Shown piece by piece: positions 11,811-22,503 of a stretch of 64,000 bases of DNA. The DNA is from Terfezia claveryi. Taxonomy: Eukaryota; Ascomycota; Pezizomycetes; Pezizales; Pezizaceae. The notes under the pieces are model-generated. The model worked only from the letters and a program-made list of their open reading frames with translations, made no database searches and had not been told where the DNA came from. Position numbers and translations under genes: made by a program. The stretch lies in NCBI GenBank assembly GCA_015179025.1, contig WHUX01000025.1, forward strand, positions 423,873 to 487,872, given 5' to 3'. How positions within the stretch are numbered: the first letter of the stretch is position 1; each line of letters begins with the position of its first letter.

Positions 11811-12857
11811 TCACTCAGCTACTGGTCTTGCAGCCATCACTACATCACGCCCTAGGATATTCCAGTTTACATGCTTAAAGTTCACCGCAGGAACTTTCAT
11901 TGCGTCCACCTGTTTCCCATCTGGACACACATTGACACCTCCCTTGCCTAAATAGACTGGAGCAATTGTCAAGACAACTGAGTCAATTAATTCCAGGTTT
12001 TCCTTCCGCCCGAGCAAATCATTGATAACATTCCCACCCCCTTCAATCATCAAACTCTTGATTCCTGCCTCCTTATATAAAAACTCAAGAATATACTTCC
12101 AGCTCCATCTTGACCCCGATTTCATACGCTTGCTTTTATCCTTCATTTCTTCTTTGGGGCACATGAATAATCCACCATGTTCGCACAAGATACGCCAACG
12201 CTCTGCCTCTCCGGAGCCCTGCCGGGAAGAGGCGCGTGTGAGTATGATCGGAGCTTTCCCCTTTCCCTCTCTCACTGTCTGGAAAATACGAGACTCGCGA
12301 GTAAAGTGCCACCGCCGGTTCGGATCAAGTATGATAGGGCGGGGCTGACCAGGTAGTGGGTCCGATTCAGGCCCCTCGTCCTCGTCGTCATCTAGACCAG
12401 CGATGATGGTTGCTTTGGCGGGGTCATCGAGTTCTTCTTGGTTGTTGTATCCCCCAACACCTTCTGTGCGACAATTGAGGCTAGGGTCGTCTGCTATCGC
12501 TGTGCCGGTACCAATCAATATTCCGTCATGCCTGGAGCGCAAATAGTGGGTCAATGATTTCGAAAGAGGGCCAGAAAGGGCAGTCTGAGCACCAGGGGCG
12601 AGTGCAAGATGTGAATCAAGAGACGTCGCATAGGTAAGTGTGACAAAGGGACGAGTCTGAGCAGCGTCGGGGGCACGATCCTGGGTGACGCCGAGCAGCT
12701 TTGCATACGCATTCGCATGGGGAGGAGGTAGATAGGGCTCTAGGAAGGCAGCAGTATTCGGGGACACTGTGGGGATGGCTGGCTTCGAGGCTGCAGGCGG
12801 CGGTGCTGGGTCTGCAGCAGCAGTGTCTATGGTGATATTCGGTAGCGGGTCCGACAT
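11811..12857 (-). CDS. RIB7: 2,5-diamino-6-ribosylamino-pyrimidinone 5'-phosphate reductase (RIB7)
   Basis: Second step of riboflavin synthesis in fungi: NADPH-dependent reduction of the ribosyl side chain to ribityl. Single exon, 348 aa. The RibD C-terminal reductase fold is plain: RPFVTLTYATSLDSHLA near residue 70, the nucleotide-binding region SRHDGILIGTGTAIADDPSL, then RPIILDPNRRW, and the C-terminal motif IKSLMIEGGGNVINDLL followed by IDSVVLTIAPVYLGKGG. The first 60 residues are Ala/Pro-rich and probably disordered; the annotated ATG is the only sensible start, just upstream of this segment. An acidic insert (DDDEDEGPESD) lies between two strands, a loop that varies in the family. No deaminase domain is fused, as is usual in ascomycetes. 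Confidence 0.94.
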   Translation of the reverse strand: MSDPLPNITIDTAAADPAPPPAASKPAIPTVSPNTAAFLEPYLPPPHANAYAKLLGVTQDRAPDAAQTRPFVTLTYATSLDSHLALAPGAQTALSGPLSKSLTHYLRSRHDGILIGTGTAIADDPSLNCRTEGVGGYNNQEELDDPAKATIIAGLDDDEDEGPESDPLPGQPRPIILDPNRRWHFTRESRIFQTVREGKGKAPIILTRASSRQGSGEAERWRILCEHGGLFMCPKEEMKDKSKRMKSGSRWSWKYILEFLYKEAGIKSLMIEGGGNVINDLLGRKENLELIDSVVLTIAPVYLGKGGVNVCPDGKQVDAMKVPAVNFKHVNWNILGRDVVMAARPVAE

Positions 12858-14247
12858 GTTTAGTTAACCTTGTAGCCGCAGACCATAAAGCAGCAGCAGC
12901 GTGCTCTGGCCAATAGTACTGCAATGAAACGGGTGCACGCACTATCGGAGATATCCCGACTTGTATAGCGGCAATATTTATATCCGGTCAGCATACGACA
13001 CAATGCAAAACCGACTCCTGAAGGCCCGCTCAATTGCGGGTCGGGTGTCTTGGCCAAGCCTGAGAAGGAGCGTCAAGTCACAGGGCTGTGACGCGGTAGG
13101 TATATGATCCAGAGCGAGTTATCCTAAGGTAACCACCACCACATCACGTCCATGATGATCTTTATTATCACTCCCTGCATCACCTCCCTGCGGCTCCCCT
13201 TTCCCAATCATGGGACGAAATACTCCCATGAATCCTGGTAATCTGGGGATACTGCTGATCGAGTCTAGGTATCCTGGATCCAGGTCAATCCAAATTCCCT
13301 AGCAACATTTGAAGTCATCGAGTTTGAGTTCTGTAAGCTTGCAATAGCTATCAATTCCAGTTTTCGAATTTGGCTAACCAATCTCCAAATATCAGTACTC
13401 CGTACCTTGTTGATTGTTCACTATAAGCGTGCTTACGTGATCATTGGAAGAGGGGCCTCGCATTCTATGGAGCCGCAGGGAAATGTGGAGGATACAAGAA
13501 GTCTACGGATGCGCCAACGGCGCAGAGCTCGAAAGCAGCAACCAAAGCGAAAACAGCAGGAGTAGGAACATAGCCATTCGGTTCTCCTTGGCTGTACTTT
13601 CACTTTCCACTTTCAATCAATAAATTATTCTTAGTCTTGTGCCAACCAGACTAAATTATTCTACGCATATAAGTAGGAAGGAGAAAAAGACTCTTATAAT
13701 ATTCCACATCTCCCTAGTTCTATAACGAGAGTAGTCTCGATCCTAACGAGAGGGCGCATCCCTGAATTACCGGGCCGGTCTCTGCCCCTAGGAGAAGACC
13801 TTTTTGTTCTGCGCCTCGTAAGTCTAAGGGAATACAGTAGATACCCAATTTGATTAGTGCAATCACGGGTACTGATTTGAAGGTAGAAATAAAATAAATT
13901 AAAAATATACTAGTGGAGCACTATACTGTAGGAGTCTAACTTCGCTGCTGGTTACCCTCAAGTGCCAGCTGTCCCTTTTTTACCCTGAAATACGGTATCA
14001 ATAAACGCACTTGAGCTTCGCCGAGTAGTGATCACAGATGAGATTACACCCTACTCCCTGCCAAAATATAACAAACTGCTCTAGTTCGCTTCTATCACGC
14101 GCACCACAAAATCCCCCAAGCCTCTATCCAACCCCATCAGTCGCCACAAATACAACAATTTTTGAATCCATCACTAAGAGAAAAAGAAGAAGAAAGAAGA
14201 AGAAGAAGAAAGAAGAAGAAGAAGAAGATAACATATCAAGGATATTT
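12858..14247. other. Intergenic region between RIB7 and LysRS
   Basis: No gene seen. Holds one of the TAGTCT/AGACTA micro-insertions (13621-13662) and a GAA/AAG microsatellite at about 14176-14229, immediately downstream of the lysyl-tRNA synthetase stop. Upstream of RIB7 is GC-richer and probably holds its promoter. Confidence 0.55.
13621..13662 (+). repeat. Micro-insertion with 11-bp target duplication (site A)
   Basis: TAAATTATTCT is repeated at 13621-13631 and 13652-13662. Between them lie 20 bases, TAGTCTTGTGCCAACCAGAC; with the next bases TA the insert has TAGTCT at the left and AGACTA at the right, i.e. both ends of the proposed terminal inverted repeat. Confidence 0.75.
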
Positions 14248-16273
14248 TTACTCTTTGTGCTGCAACTCCCCAGTAGACTCCACTGGCATTGGCTCAATTC
14301 CAACAACCTCCGCCGCAAGTTTCTTAGGCTCTTCGCTCTTCTCCTCCTTCATGAATGCTATATTGAGCAGAAAGGATTAGCCCCATTCTATAAAGCCGAT
14401 AGTAGTGGAAAGTACTTACGGAATGCCAAGACCTCCTTGATGCTGTAGTGGTTTGTCAGAAACATGACCATCCTATCAATACCCATACCCCATCCTCCAG
14501 TCGGTGGGAGACCAAATTCCAAACTTGTGCAAAAGTTCTCATCAATCAACTGCGCCTCATCATCACCCTGGGCCTTCTGATTCGCTTGCTCCTCAAACCT
14601 CAACCTTTGATCAAATGGATCGTTCAACTCGGTATACGCATTTGCAATCTCCTTCTTGCAAACGAACGCCTCAAATCGCTCACAAAGACCTGGCTTGTCC
14701 CTGTGTGCCTTAGCAAGGGGTGACATCATCTGGGGGTGGTTGATGATGAAAGTCGGATTTATGCAAGTCCCTTCAATGAACTCTCCAACAAGCTTATCGA
14801 GCATACGGGCATTGGTTTGTGGTGAGGAGCAGTCAATGTTGAGCTTCTTGAGGAGATCTTTGAGGAACTGGCCAGTAGCCTCAGTGTGGAGTTCCTCGCT
14901 AGGAGGGAACTTGGTGCCGGTGCACTTCTCCAACTCGGGGATCATGTCAACTCGGCGCCACGGCTTCTCCCAGTTGACTTCGTAAACCTCGCCGTGCTGA
15001 GTGGTATACTGGGTCTTGTAACCACCAGTGATGTACTTGACCATGCCGGAGACAAGGTCCTCAGTAATATCGAGGAGGTCGTAGACGTCCGCGTAGGCTT
15101 GATAGAACTCGCAGGTTGTGAACTCAGGATTGTGGGTAAGGTCGATACCCTCATTACGGAATTGTCGGCCAATTTCGTACACTCGCTCGAGACCACCGAC
15201 AACCAACATCTTGAGATAAAGCTCTGGGGCGACACGCATGAAGAGGTTCATGTCAAGCTCGTTGTGGTGGGTGATGAAAGGCTTAGCTGTGGCACCTCCG
15301 GCGATAGCGTTCATCATTGGTGTCTCAACCTCAATGAAGTCTCGCTCGTCGAAGTATCTCCTGATGTAGCTGACAATCTTGCTTCGGGTAATGAAGGTCT
15401 CCCTAGTGCGATTATTCATGATCAAATCAAGATACCTCTGCCTGAACCTTGTCTCCTGGTTGGTCAAACCGTAGTGCTCCGTGGGCAACATGTGTAAACA
15501 GGGGGTAAGTAATATGACCTCAGTAGCGAAAATCGACAATTCTCCCTCGGCACGGTTCTTGGGGTGGGTCTTCCCCGGGTATCCAATAACACCGATGATG
15601 TCTCCACGCTGGAGGTTCTCGTGCTGAGCCAAGTAGTCACCGACTGCCTCTTGTGCCTGAGCCATGACCTGGATCTTAGCTCCCTCAGCGCGAAGGTCGT
15701 AGAAACGGAGCTTAGTTGAAGAGGCACGGTATCCATGGACACGACCCGCTACGGCAATCTTGATATCTGGCTCGGTCTCGCCGGTTGCTAGATTGCTGTA
15801 ATCCCTAACTATATCGGTGATCTTGTGGGTAACATGGAACTTGTGAGGGTATGGGTTTGGCTGCTTGCTTTCTCGGAGCTTATTGATTGAACGAGATCGA
15901 ATCTCGAAATATTGCTACATATTCACATATTAACCAACGGGCAACCTTATTGTATTGTCTAGACTTAACCCACATTTGGAGTGAGCTCCTGTTCATTAAG
16001 CTCATCGGTAGTGGCCTTCTTCTTCTCCACCTTTGGTGGGGCAGCGGCAGCCCTCTCAGCCTGTATAGTTCACATACGCCATTGTTAGCCAAATCCATCA
16101 CTTGAATATGCAATTCAGATTGCTGTGGAGATATATACCTTCTTGCGATCATTCTCTCTCTTCTTCTGCCTCTTCTTGAGCTCAGACTTGGAGACTTGCT
16201 CGCCAGTCTCCTCATCCAGGACGAGCTTTGTGACGGTCTCAATCGCTGCGGCAGCATCTGCTTGATCGGCCAT
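14248..16273 (-). CDS. KRS1: Lysyl-tRNA synthetase, cytosolic, class II
   Basis: Charges tRNA-Lys with lysine. Four exons: 16273-16139, 16060-15974, 15914-14420 and 14357-14248; 608 aa. Exon 1 starts [10 protein letters not shown] and, with exon 2, makes a Lys/Glu-rich N-terminal extension ([16 protein letters not shown], then [15 protein letters not shown]) of the type that binds tRNA in eukaryotic LysRS. Exon 3 opens with QYFEIRSR and holds the OB-fold anticodon-binding domain, class II motif 1 ([10 protein letters not shown]), motif 2 ([20 protein letters not shown]) and motif 3 ([14 protein letters not shown]). The last 62-nt intron is confirmed by IKEVLAFP followed by [12 protein letters not shown], restoring the usual C-terminus. 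The donor after exon 2 reads GTGGGT, slightly unusual. A GAA microsatellite follows the stop. Confidence 0.96.
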
Positions 16274-17041
16274 GAGTAGTAGGTCTTCGGGAAATGCCTT
16301 TCTCAACAGGAAAGACAATCTGAAGCTATTGGTGGGGTTTATTGTAAAAAGTGGGGTTGACTCAGAAAGTTACTTTGTGTGCCAAGCGTGAAACCTCTGT
16401 CACGTGCTCTCTGGTATATCCAGATTCTGGGGCAGCTGGAACGACAAATAGATGCTCCTTGTTTCAGATGCGATACCAGCCAGTGAATCTGGAGGGATGG
16501 GCGAATATACAGTATCTAACCAGATTCACTGCAGGAGTTTAAGGTATGTGTAATCTACTCGTTACACCCATGAATTGTTGCACGCTGCATGCGAGCTGCA
16601 CACCTTGTATTCCTAAATCCCATAGGCCTCTTGAACTCCATACCTCAATTCAGCCAGGGTGCGGCTTGCATGCGGCGTGCAACAATTCATGGTGGGTAAC
16701 GAGTACATAGTTGCATGCTTAGCCTTGTTAAGCCAGCCGACACTTGTGTTTCATCGATTACCCTCAGCCTGCAGTTATCCAATCAGACTACTTGTATATA
16801 TATCATGCATGGCGGGCATTGACAGGCTTAGATCTATCTACAAGACAGCTTCGAAATTGGATACAGCCGCCTGTGCCTTATAGCCATCCCAGTGCGTCAG
16901 TGCAAGTTGCAAAGAACCCCAACTGCATCCAGTAATAGTAATTGATATTATTAACTTGACCTTGCTAGGCTTCTGGTCATCTAACACTTATAATAAACAG
17001 TAACGACGAGTAACCAAAAACTAGATACCAAATCCTCCGCA
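16274..17041. other. Intergenic region between LysRS and GMPPA
   Basis: Contains the LysRS promoter side and a TA-flanked MITE at 16558-16703. No gene seen. Confidence 0.55.
16558..16703. mobile_element. MITE, 146 bp, with about 45-bp inverted repeats and TA target site
   Basis: The ends start CTCGTTAC and finish GTAACGAG; about 45 bp of each arm are complementary with few mismatches (shared core CATGAATTGTTGCACGC). The element is flanked on both sides by TA, the duplication typical of Tc1/mariner-type transposons. With arms covering most of its length it is a near-complete hairpin. No coding capacity. Confidence 0.8.
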
Positions 17042-18555
17042 TTACATGATAACTTCGTTGGTGACATCCTGTCGTGAATCATTCCGCCGTCAGTGACCGG
17101 CTTGTGTACGGAGGTGTGAATGGGAGCTAGTAGATTCATGTACTCACCCTCTTCAACTCTTTCATCGGTAAACAAACACAGTTCTGCACCCTGACTTCGT
17201 CGTGCACAACACAGTCCTTGGCCAAAATGCTGACACTCTGTACCTTGACGCCATTCTTCACCACAGTGGTATTGTGGGTACCCGCTGCAGTTGGTGATCC
17301 TTCTACACGGGCCCAGGCGCCAACCTTGCTGTTCCACCCAACGATAGACCACAGAACGCAGGCATCGTGCTTGATCTCTGCATCCTCGAGCACAATTGAG
17401 TCCTTCACCCTAGCACCAGCAGCAATAACTGCACGGGGGCCGATCGAAACATTGGGACCGAGCTTAGCGGTGGGGTCAACGCGTGCAGTAGGGTGAATAA
17501 AGACAGGAGCAACAATGTTCGCGCTTGGGGCAGCAAGGCCTGGTGTTTGTGAGTTCGACTGCCATGCTTGTTGGAGGTAGAGTGCGTTCGCAGGTACCGC
17601 AGAACCAGCAGTCTTGATTTGTCGCCAGAAGCCCTTGGTCTCGTAGGCATAGAAGCTTCCGGTATCGGACAGGGGGCCAAGAATGTCCTGCTCCAGGCGA
17701 AGTACCTCGGAGGAGTCATCCTCGTTCTCGCCGAAGTATGGATCTGAGGCGAGACGCTCGGCCTTTGCGCTCATCGCAGAGCGAATGGACTTGAATATAG
17801 ATGCTGAGAAAAGATATACACCACAGTTGATCAAGCTAGATATGTGCGATTCCGGCTTCTCCACATAGTGGCGGACTTGTTGGGTTTCGGGGTCTGTGAC
17901 AATGCAGCCGAAGTTAGATGCAACATCGGCCGGTACCTTTGTTCCAAGAATGACGGCCTCGGCACTCCTTTCCTGCATCAGAGAGAGCATCTCGTTCAGT
18001 GGGAACGAGCAGCAAACATCCGCGTTGATTACGAAAAATTGCTCTGGTTGACCCTTCAAAATGATATCACGGAAGTGGTAGAGACCACCAGCTGTTCCAA
18101 GGGCCTGGTATTCACGGAGGTATTTGATAGATGTGAATTGGGAGAACTCATTGCGCCAGTCGTGGATGAATGACGTGAAGATATGCTCCTCATAGTACCC
18201 TATTAAGAGGACTTCCTTAATTGTCGGCGTTTTTGTGAGAGCTTTGAGGCAATGCCAGATGATGGGATGACCTGCAACTTCGAAGAGGGGCTGGGAAAAT
18301 TTAGTCAATCGGTGGAGTGCTTTGACATGTAGGCAGTCCAGATCTAGGGATGGGTAGGCTCGCTCGGAGGTCGGGTGTGGGGCAACGGAAGGCCATCCAT
18401 ACCTTCGGCAAATCCAAGGAAAGAGGCCTGAACCGAGTTCCTCTTGATGGACCTCCAACCTAGAATATCCCACCCAGTTAATTTTTTCTGCATACGAATT
18501 AACGCAGGGGCATCATGGAACTTTAGCTTACGAGAATGAGTGCCTTCGAAGACAT
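17042..18555 (-). CDS. Mannose-1-phosphate guanylyltransferase, alpha (regulatory) type
   Basis: GMPPA-type subunit of GDP-mannose pyrophosphorylase, acting in GDP-mannose supply for glycosylation; in animals the alpha subunit regulates the catalytic beta subunit. Four exons: 18555-18532, 18459-18403, 18290-17148 and 17068-17042; 416 aa. The first exon is only 24 nt (MSSKALIL) and joins VGGPSRGTRFRPLSLDLPK, then PLFEVAGHPIIWHCLKAL. The GGPSRGTRFRPL loop is the alpha-type variant of the nucleotidyltransferase signature. The C-terminal part is a left-handed beta-helix of hexapeptide repeats (VFIHPTARVDPTAKLGPNVS onward). The last exon, 27 nt, supplies DVTNEVIM, the family's conserved C-terminus. 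Both micro-exons are easily missed by gene finders. Confidence 0.93.
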
Positions 18556-20802
18556 GCTTTAACTGGATATATGCAGAGTAAGGAACTGCGTTGATAGATA
18601 TCGGCTGGGGGAGCTCGGTGAATTGAGTATGCAGATAGGATACAATTGAGTAGATACTGGTTGGGCCTGGGTATAGTATATCAAAAGGGGTTGATAGGTG
18701 AAAAGCAAAGCTACCTACTTTCTCAGGTGACACGTGGATTCGTTGGTTGAAGCTGTTGCTTTGGGCTTGGCAGGGTTCGAGAGGGAGAAGGAGCTCGCAT
18801 CGTTGGTGACGTTTGGAGTGAGATTGTGATATCCAACCAGACCAGCTGTTTGGCCATCGTGTTTTCTGGTGTTGCATATAAGTGATGTTTCGGATGCGGA
18901 CGAGAGTTGCTGTATCAGTATACAGAGATTCTTTTTTTTTTTTTTTTTTTTTTCAGCAACAAATCAATGCAATTGGAAAGGTTTGACCAATGCCACCTAG
19001 TTATCTAATTGCTTACGGTACGCCTAGTACATACTTCAGCCTCAATTACAGAAAGAACGTTTCAAATGAAGCTGTCAATAATCATAAAGAGTTCTGGAGT
19101 TCAGGTTCCCACGTGACTCTGCAATTCGTGCATTAATATTAACGATGTATGTAGGTAATAAAGTTTATGCATTTCCCAGGCCTACGTCGGCCGCGAGCCA
19201 CGTGCAATAAGATGCACGAAATTGGGGGTGCGGGCTCAATTGCGGGCTGCTTCCATTCATTAAGAGTTCGATCGTCACTTACTTACTTTGTAGGATGCTT
19301 CTGTGAAATTTCACGCAAGATCCAGTCCGACCGTTGCCCAGAGATGCAAGAAATCGAAGTTGTGGCCGACGCAGCTTTGCTCCGGCTCCTTAAGGGATGG
19401 ACAGGCATGATCATCTGATGTGACTTGTTTTTGGTCTCCACTGACATTTTTTCTGAAATACCTTGTAGGCTACCCGCCCGGTTGGTAAGGTCTAAAGATC
19501 GAAACTGACATACCACGAGGAAGCGCAAGTGTGGGTGTTGATGAACCAGAAATATCACAGAATATACATAAAATACTACTATATGATTAGTCATTTAGCA
19601 TCTACCTACTTCTCTATATTTTTAACTCGACTGCCCTAAAATCCTTTGGCGTAGAAGTGATACCTTTTTATTCGGAGCTGAGACTCGGGGCTTGCCTGAA
19701 TTTTGTAATGAAACGACGCCAGAACATCATTACCATGCATGATTCATTGATTTCTAGACTGTCCCTTGGATCAGGTACCTACTTGCAGTCGGTACCATGG
19801 CCACGGCGGGTCAGTTTAATAAGAAAGGTATATCATGTTTAGTCTCGTACCGGAAAGCCCGATATTACCTTACTGCAAATGGTTGAATTTTCGTGGGGCC
19901 CGTCGGTAGTCTGGTTGGCCCGTTTGGCTTATTGACTCATTGCTTAATTCCAGTCCAGGTCTTTGGCAGCAGTATAAAAGTACAGATACTTCTCACCAGA
20001 CTTTGTTGGGAAATTCCTGGCCCTCGAAGATGTTGGCTTGTATTACTGCACCGTTACTCCTGGCACCAAACTTTACATATAGGTCAGATCCACAGCAGCA
20101 GGATCCACTTCCACGATACACTACGCACAATTATAGATAGCGCCCGGAAATAAGTTGCCGTGCCACTAACTGGCGAGGGAAAAATGATAGATACTTGTAC
20201 CTATCAGATTACCGAGAGTGGTGGGATCACTTGTTAGTCTGGTTCCTATCTATTAGTCTGGTTCCTGCCTGTTTGGACATTTGAGATTTGACAACATTTC
20301 TTGACCTAGTCATCGAGGCTACCACAAGCAAATGAACCGTGGCGGATAATGGCAAGACAAGATTGCGCCCAGAAAGCTTGGTGGATAGAGGTTACCCCGG
20401 AAAGTTATCAGTTCGCACCGAGGAAGCGGAACAATGGGGTCCGTGGTGTCATGGGCGAATTTTTGAATCCACGGCAGGATGCCTACAATTACCCATTTAT
20501 TAACGTAGGCCGAGTCTGAAGTATTTCCAGCCTTTTTTTTTTTTTTTTGAAGTCCATACGTCTGTGGAGCCAAGACTATGAGAAGGAACCTGCCTCCCGA
20601 ACGAAAGAAAACTATACAGCAATATGATACCCCCTGCCTCCTCCGCCACGCTAACAGGGGTTCCCCTTAGCGCCTTCGTTTTCACTCCGCCGCCAGCACT
20701 CGCTCTCTGCGAGTGCCCGACAGCTCAACCACCATTGCAGCTCAACCACCAAATTTTCGACCACCAAATTTTCAACCACCAAATTTTCGGCAGAAATTCA
20801 CG
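18556..20802. other. Intergenic region with T-run and micro-insertion
   Basis: Divergent side of GMPPA. A run of about 22 T lies near 18932-18953 and another T run at 20532-20548. One micro-insertion sits at 19897-19923 and two tandem TAGTCTGGTTCCT copies at about 20234-20266. Three tandem ACCACCAAATTTTC-like units occur at 20739-20790 just before the pogo-like frame. No gene supported. Confidence 0.5.
19897..19923 (-). repeat. Micro-insertion with 7-bp target duplication (site B)
   Basis: GGCCCGT at 19897-19903 and 19917-19923 flank CGGTAGTCTGGTT. The insert carries TAGTCTGGTTGG (19907-19918), the reverse complement of the common CCAACCAGACTA end, so it lies in the opposite orientation to site A. 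Confidence 0.65.
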
Positions 20803-21252
20803 ATGTCAACCCCCACATCTCAGAAGGTTGTAGAGCGGTATGATGTTATCGAGGCTCGGATACAGCAGGCTATTGAGTATCTTTCTACTATAGAAAATCC
20901 AAATATCTCTGCAGTAGCACGAGAATTTTTTGTACCAAGGAGAAGACTGCAAGACCGCTATAATGGAATTCCATCACGAAATGAGCGACCAGCATCCAAT
21001 AGACAGCTTACTGAAGCAGAAGAGCCTGGACCTAAGCCTAAGAGTTTGGAAAATCGAGTATATAAGGTTCGAGGGCCTATTCAAAGAGTACAAAGCAGCT
21101 ACTCAAAGAAAAAGATAGAAGTCTTAATGTTTCTTATACATCATCGACTTCCAAAGGATGGTGATAAGGATGATGATTCTGATCTATTTAAATACAACTC
21201 GGTCATTGAAGATTATTTACATATTATTACCTCCCCCACAGCTCCTCCCTAG
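20803..21252 (+). pseudogene. Pogo-like transposase N-terminal fragment (HTH-psq type)
   Basis: An open frame of 149 codons. Residues about 14-70 match the pattern of the N-terminal helix-turn-helix of pogo/Tigger transposases: IQQAIEYLS, then ISAVAREFFVPRRRLQDRYN, then a Q-L-T-EAEE motif. The rest (GPKPKSLENRV...KKKIEVLMFLIHHRLP) does not continue as a CENP-B or DDE domain, and the frame ends long before any DDE catalytic triad. It could be a domesticated DNA-binding protein or a broken transposon; I favour a fragment. Just upstream are three tandem CCAAATTTTC-type units. Confidence 0.5.
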
Positions 21253-22503
21253 ATAGATTCGCATTCTTAGATCATATTTTTGATACTGCAGTATGGGTTA
21301 GCTGCATAATGTAGAAGCAGAATGTGCATTGCCATGCTTCGGTTATTCTGACACCTCTGTTCGCGCTAGCGAGTTTCTCGAGATAATACGGGTATAGTCA
21401 GTGCCGTTTGGGAAGGCGTTAATTGCTGCATTCAAATTTAGAGTGGCTTGTGAGGGTTAAGGGAGGAAAAAGTATGGGAGTGGGAGGAAACGACCACATA
21501 AGCCGTGTGGGGCTGGCGTTATAGGGGAGAAATGCATTGCGAAGATCGTCATACAGAAATGTCAGGTGTAGACTGGTCACCTCCCTAGGAGCGGTCGGGT
21601 TCGAGACTAGACTGGTCACTTGCTGAGTTGTATCACCTTCGCACTCTTAAGATAATGTGCCAAGGCCCGGAATTTGGTAGGAGGCTTGCACACACAAAGA
21701 GGTAGTTGCAGCAGGTATACTCGGGATTCTGGAAATAGATTTGAGTGCTATGCAGAAAAAGACTCTAATCGATGCGCCTGTTCGCGGTTCGGAAATGGCA
21801 GCTGCACCATGTGATCCCTGTTGCTTCAACGGTGTGGCGCACTTGCACGGCATTTCAACGGTTGCTAGGCAGCGATGTCTAACGGTTTCCCGTCTGGGCA
21901 TTGTCTCTTAACGGCTGTGACCAAGCTATGTCCAAAAGAGCAGCTCAAAAGTTGCCTATCATGAACAGCATTACTACTACCAAACAAAGTGGCGTCAAAT
22001 ATCGCCGTCCCATCCTAACTCAACGAAGTTTGAAACTTGCTTCATCAGGGAAGGCAGTTACTACTGATATCTATGTGCTGCTCGCGTGGTTGAGAATATC
22101 CGGGCAAGCTGTTCGGCTTCAACCCCCTTCTCCCCTCCTCCCCTCTCTCCCACTCCACATTTCCAGCTCCCACACTTTCCCGGCCACCGCCCACCCCGCT
22201 TTTCTGTAAGCTGGAGACGGGTTACGGTGTTATCACAAGTAAGAAATACCGGAACCAGATGAGATTCTGAGGCAAATTAAGGCCCCGTGGTATTATGGGT
22301 GACAGTATTTTGGGTTTAAATACGGATGTTTCTGCCACGGTTGCGTGCTTCGAACCCTCTGCTGTGCGCTCCTAGTGAAGGTTTTCCAACGAGAAGGTTA
22401 GCCTCGTCCAACCTTATATCTGCCATTTTATTTATTGGCGGCTTTATCTCTCTAAAAAAAGCCCTCCATTACTCTTTCCGTAACATATTTGGGCAAAGCA
22501 AAC
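21253..22503. other. Intergenic region upstream of the peptide transporter
   Basis: Contains micro-insertion site C (21569-21619). A pyrimidine-rich stretch at about 22120-22200 may belong to the transporter promoter. No gene seen. Confidence 0.5.
21569..21619 (+). repeat. Micro-insertion with 12-bp target duplication (site C)
   Basis: TAGACTGGTCAC occurs at 21569-21580 and 21608-21619. The 27 bases between end in TTCGAGAC, so with the following TA the insert ends CGAGACTA, the second variant of the terminal motif. Confidence 0.65.

Noticed and set aside
14038..14448. 136-codon plus-strand frame over the LysRS 3' end
   Set aside because: It is made of the GAA microsatellite and the antisense of the LysRS last exon.
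18832..18846. CCAACCAGACCA as another family member
   Set aside because: One mismatch in the terminal AGACTA and no flanking duplication.
22340..22365. Possible tRNA T-arm (GGGTTCGAAG on the minus strand)
   Set aside because: The bases around it do not form a T stem, and no acceptor or D arm is visible. No tRNA gene was found in the window.
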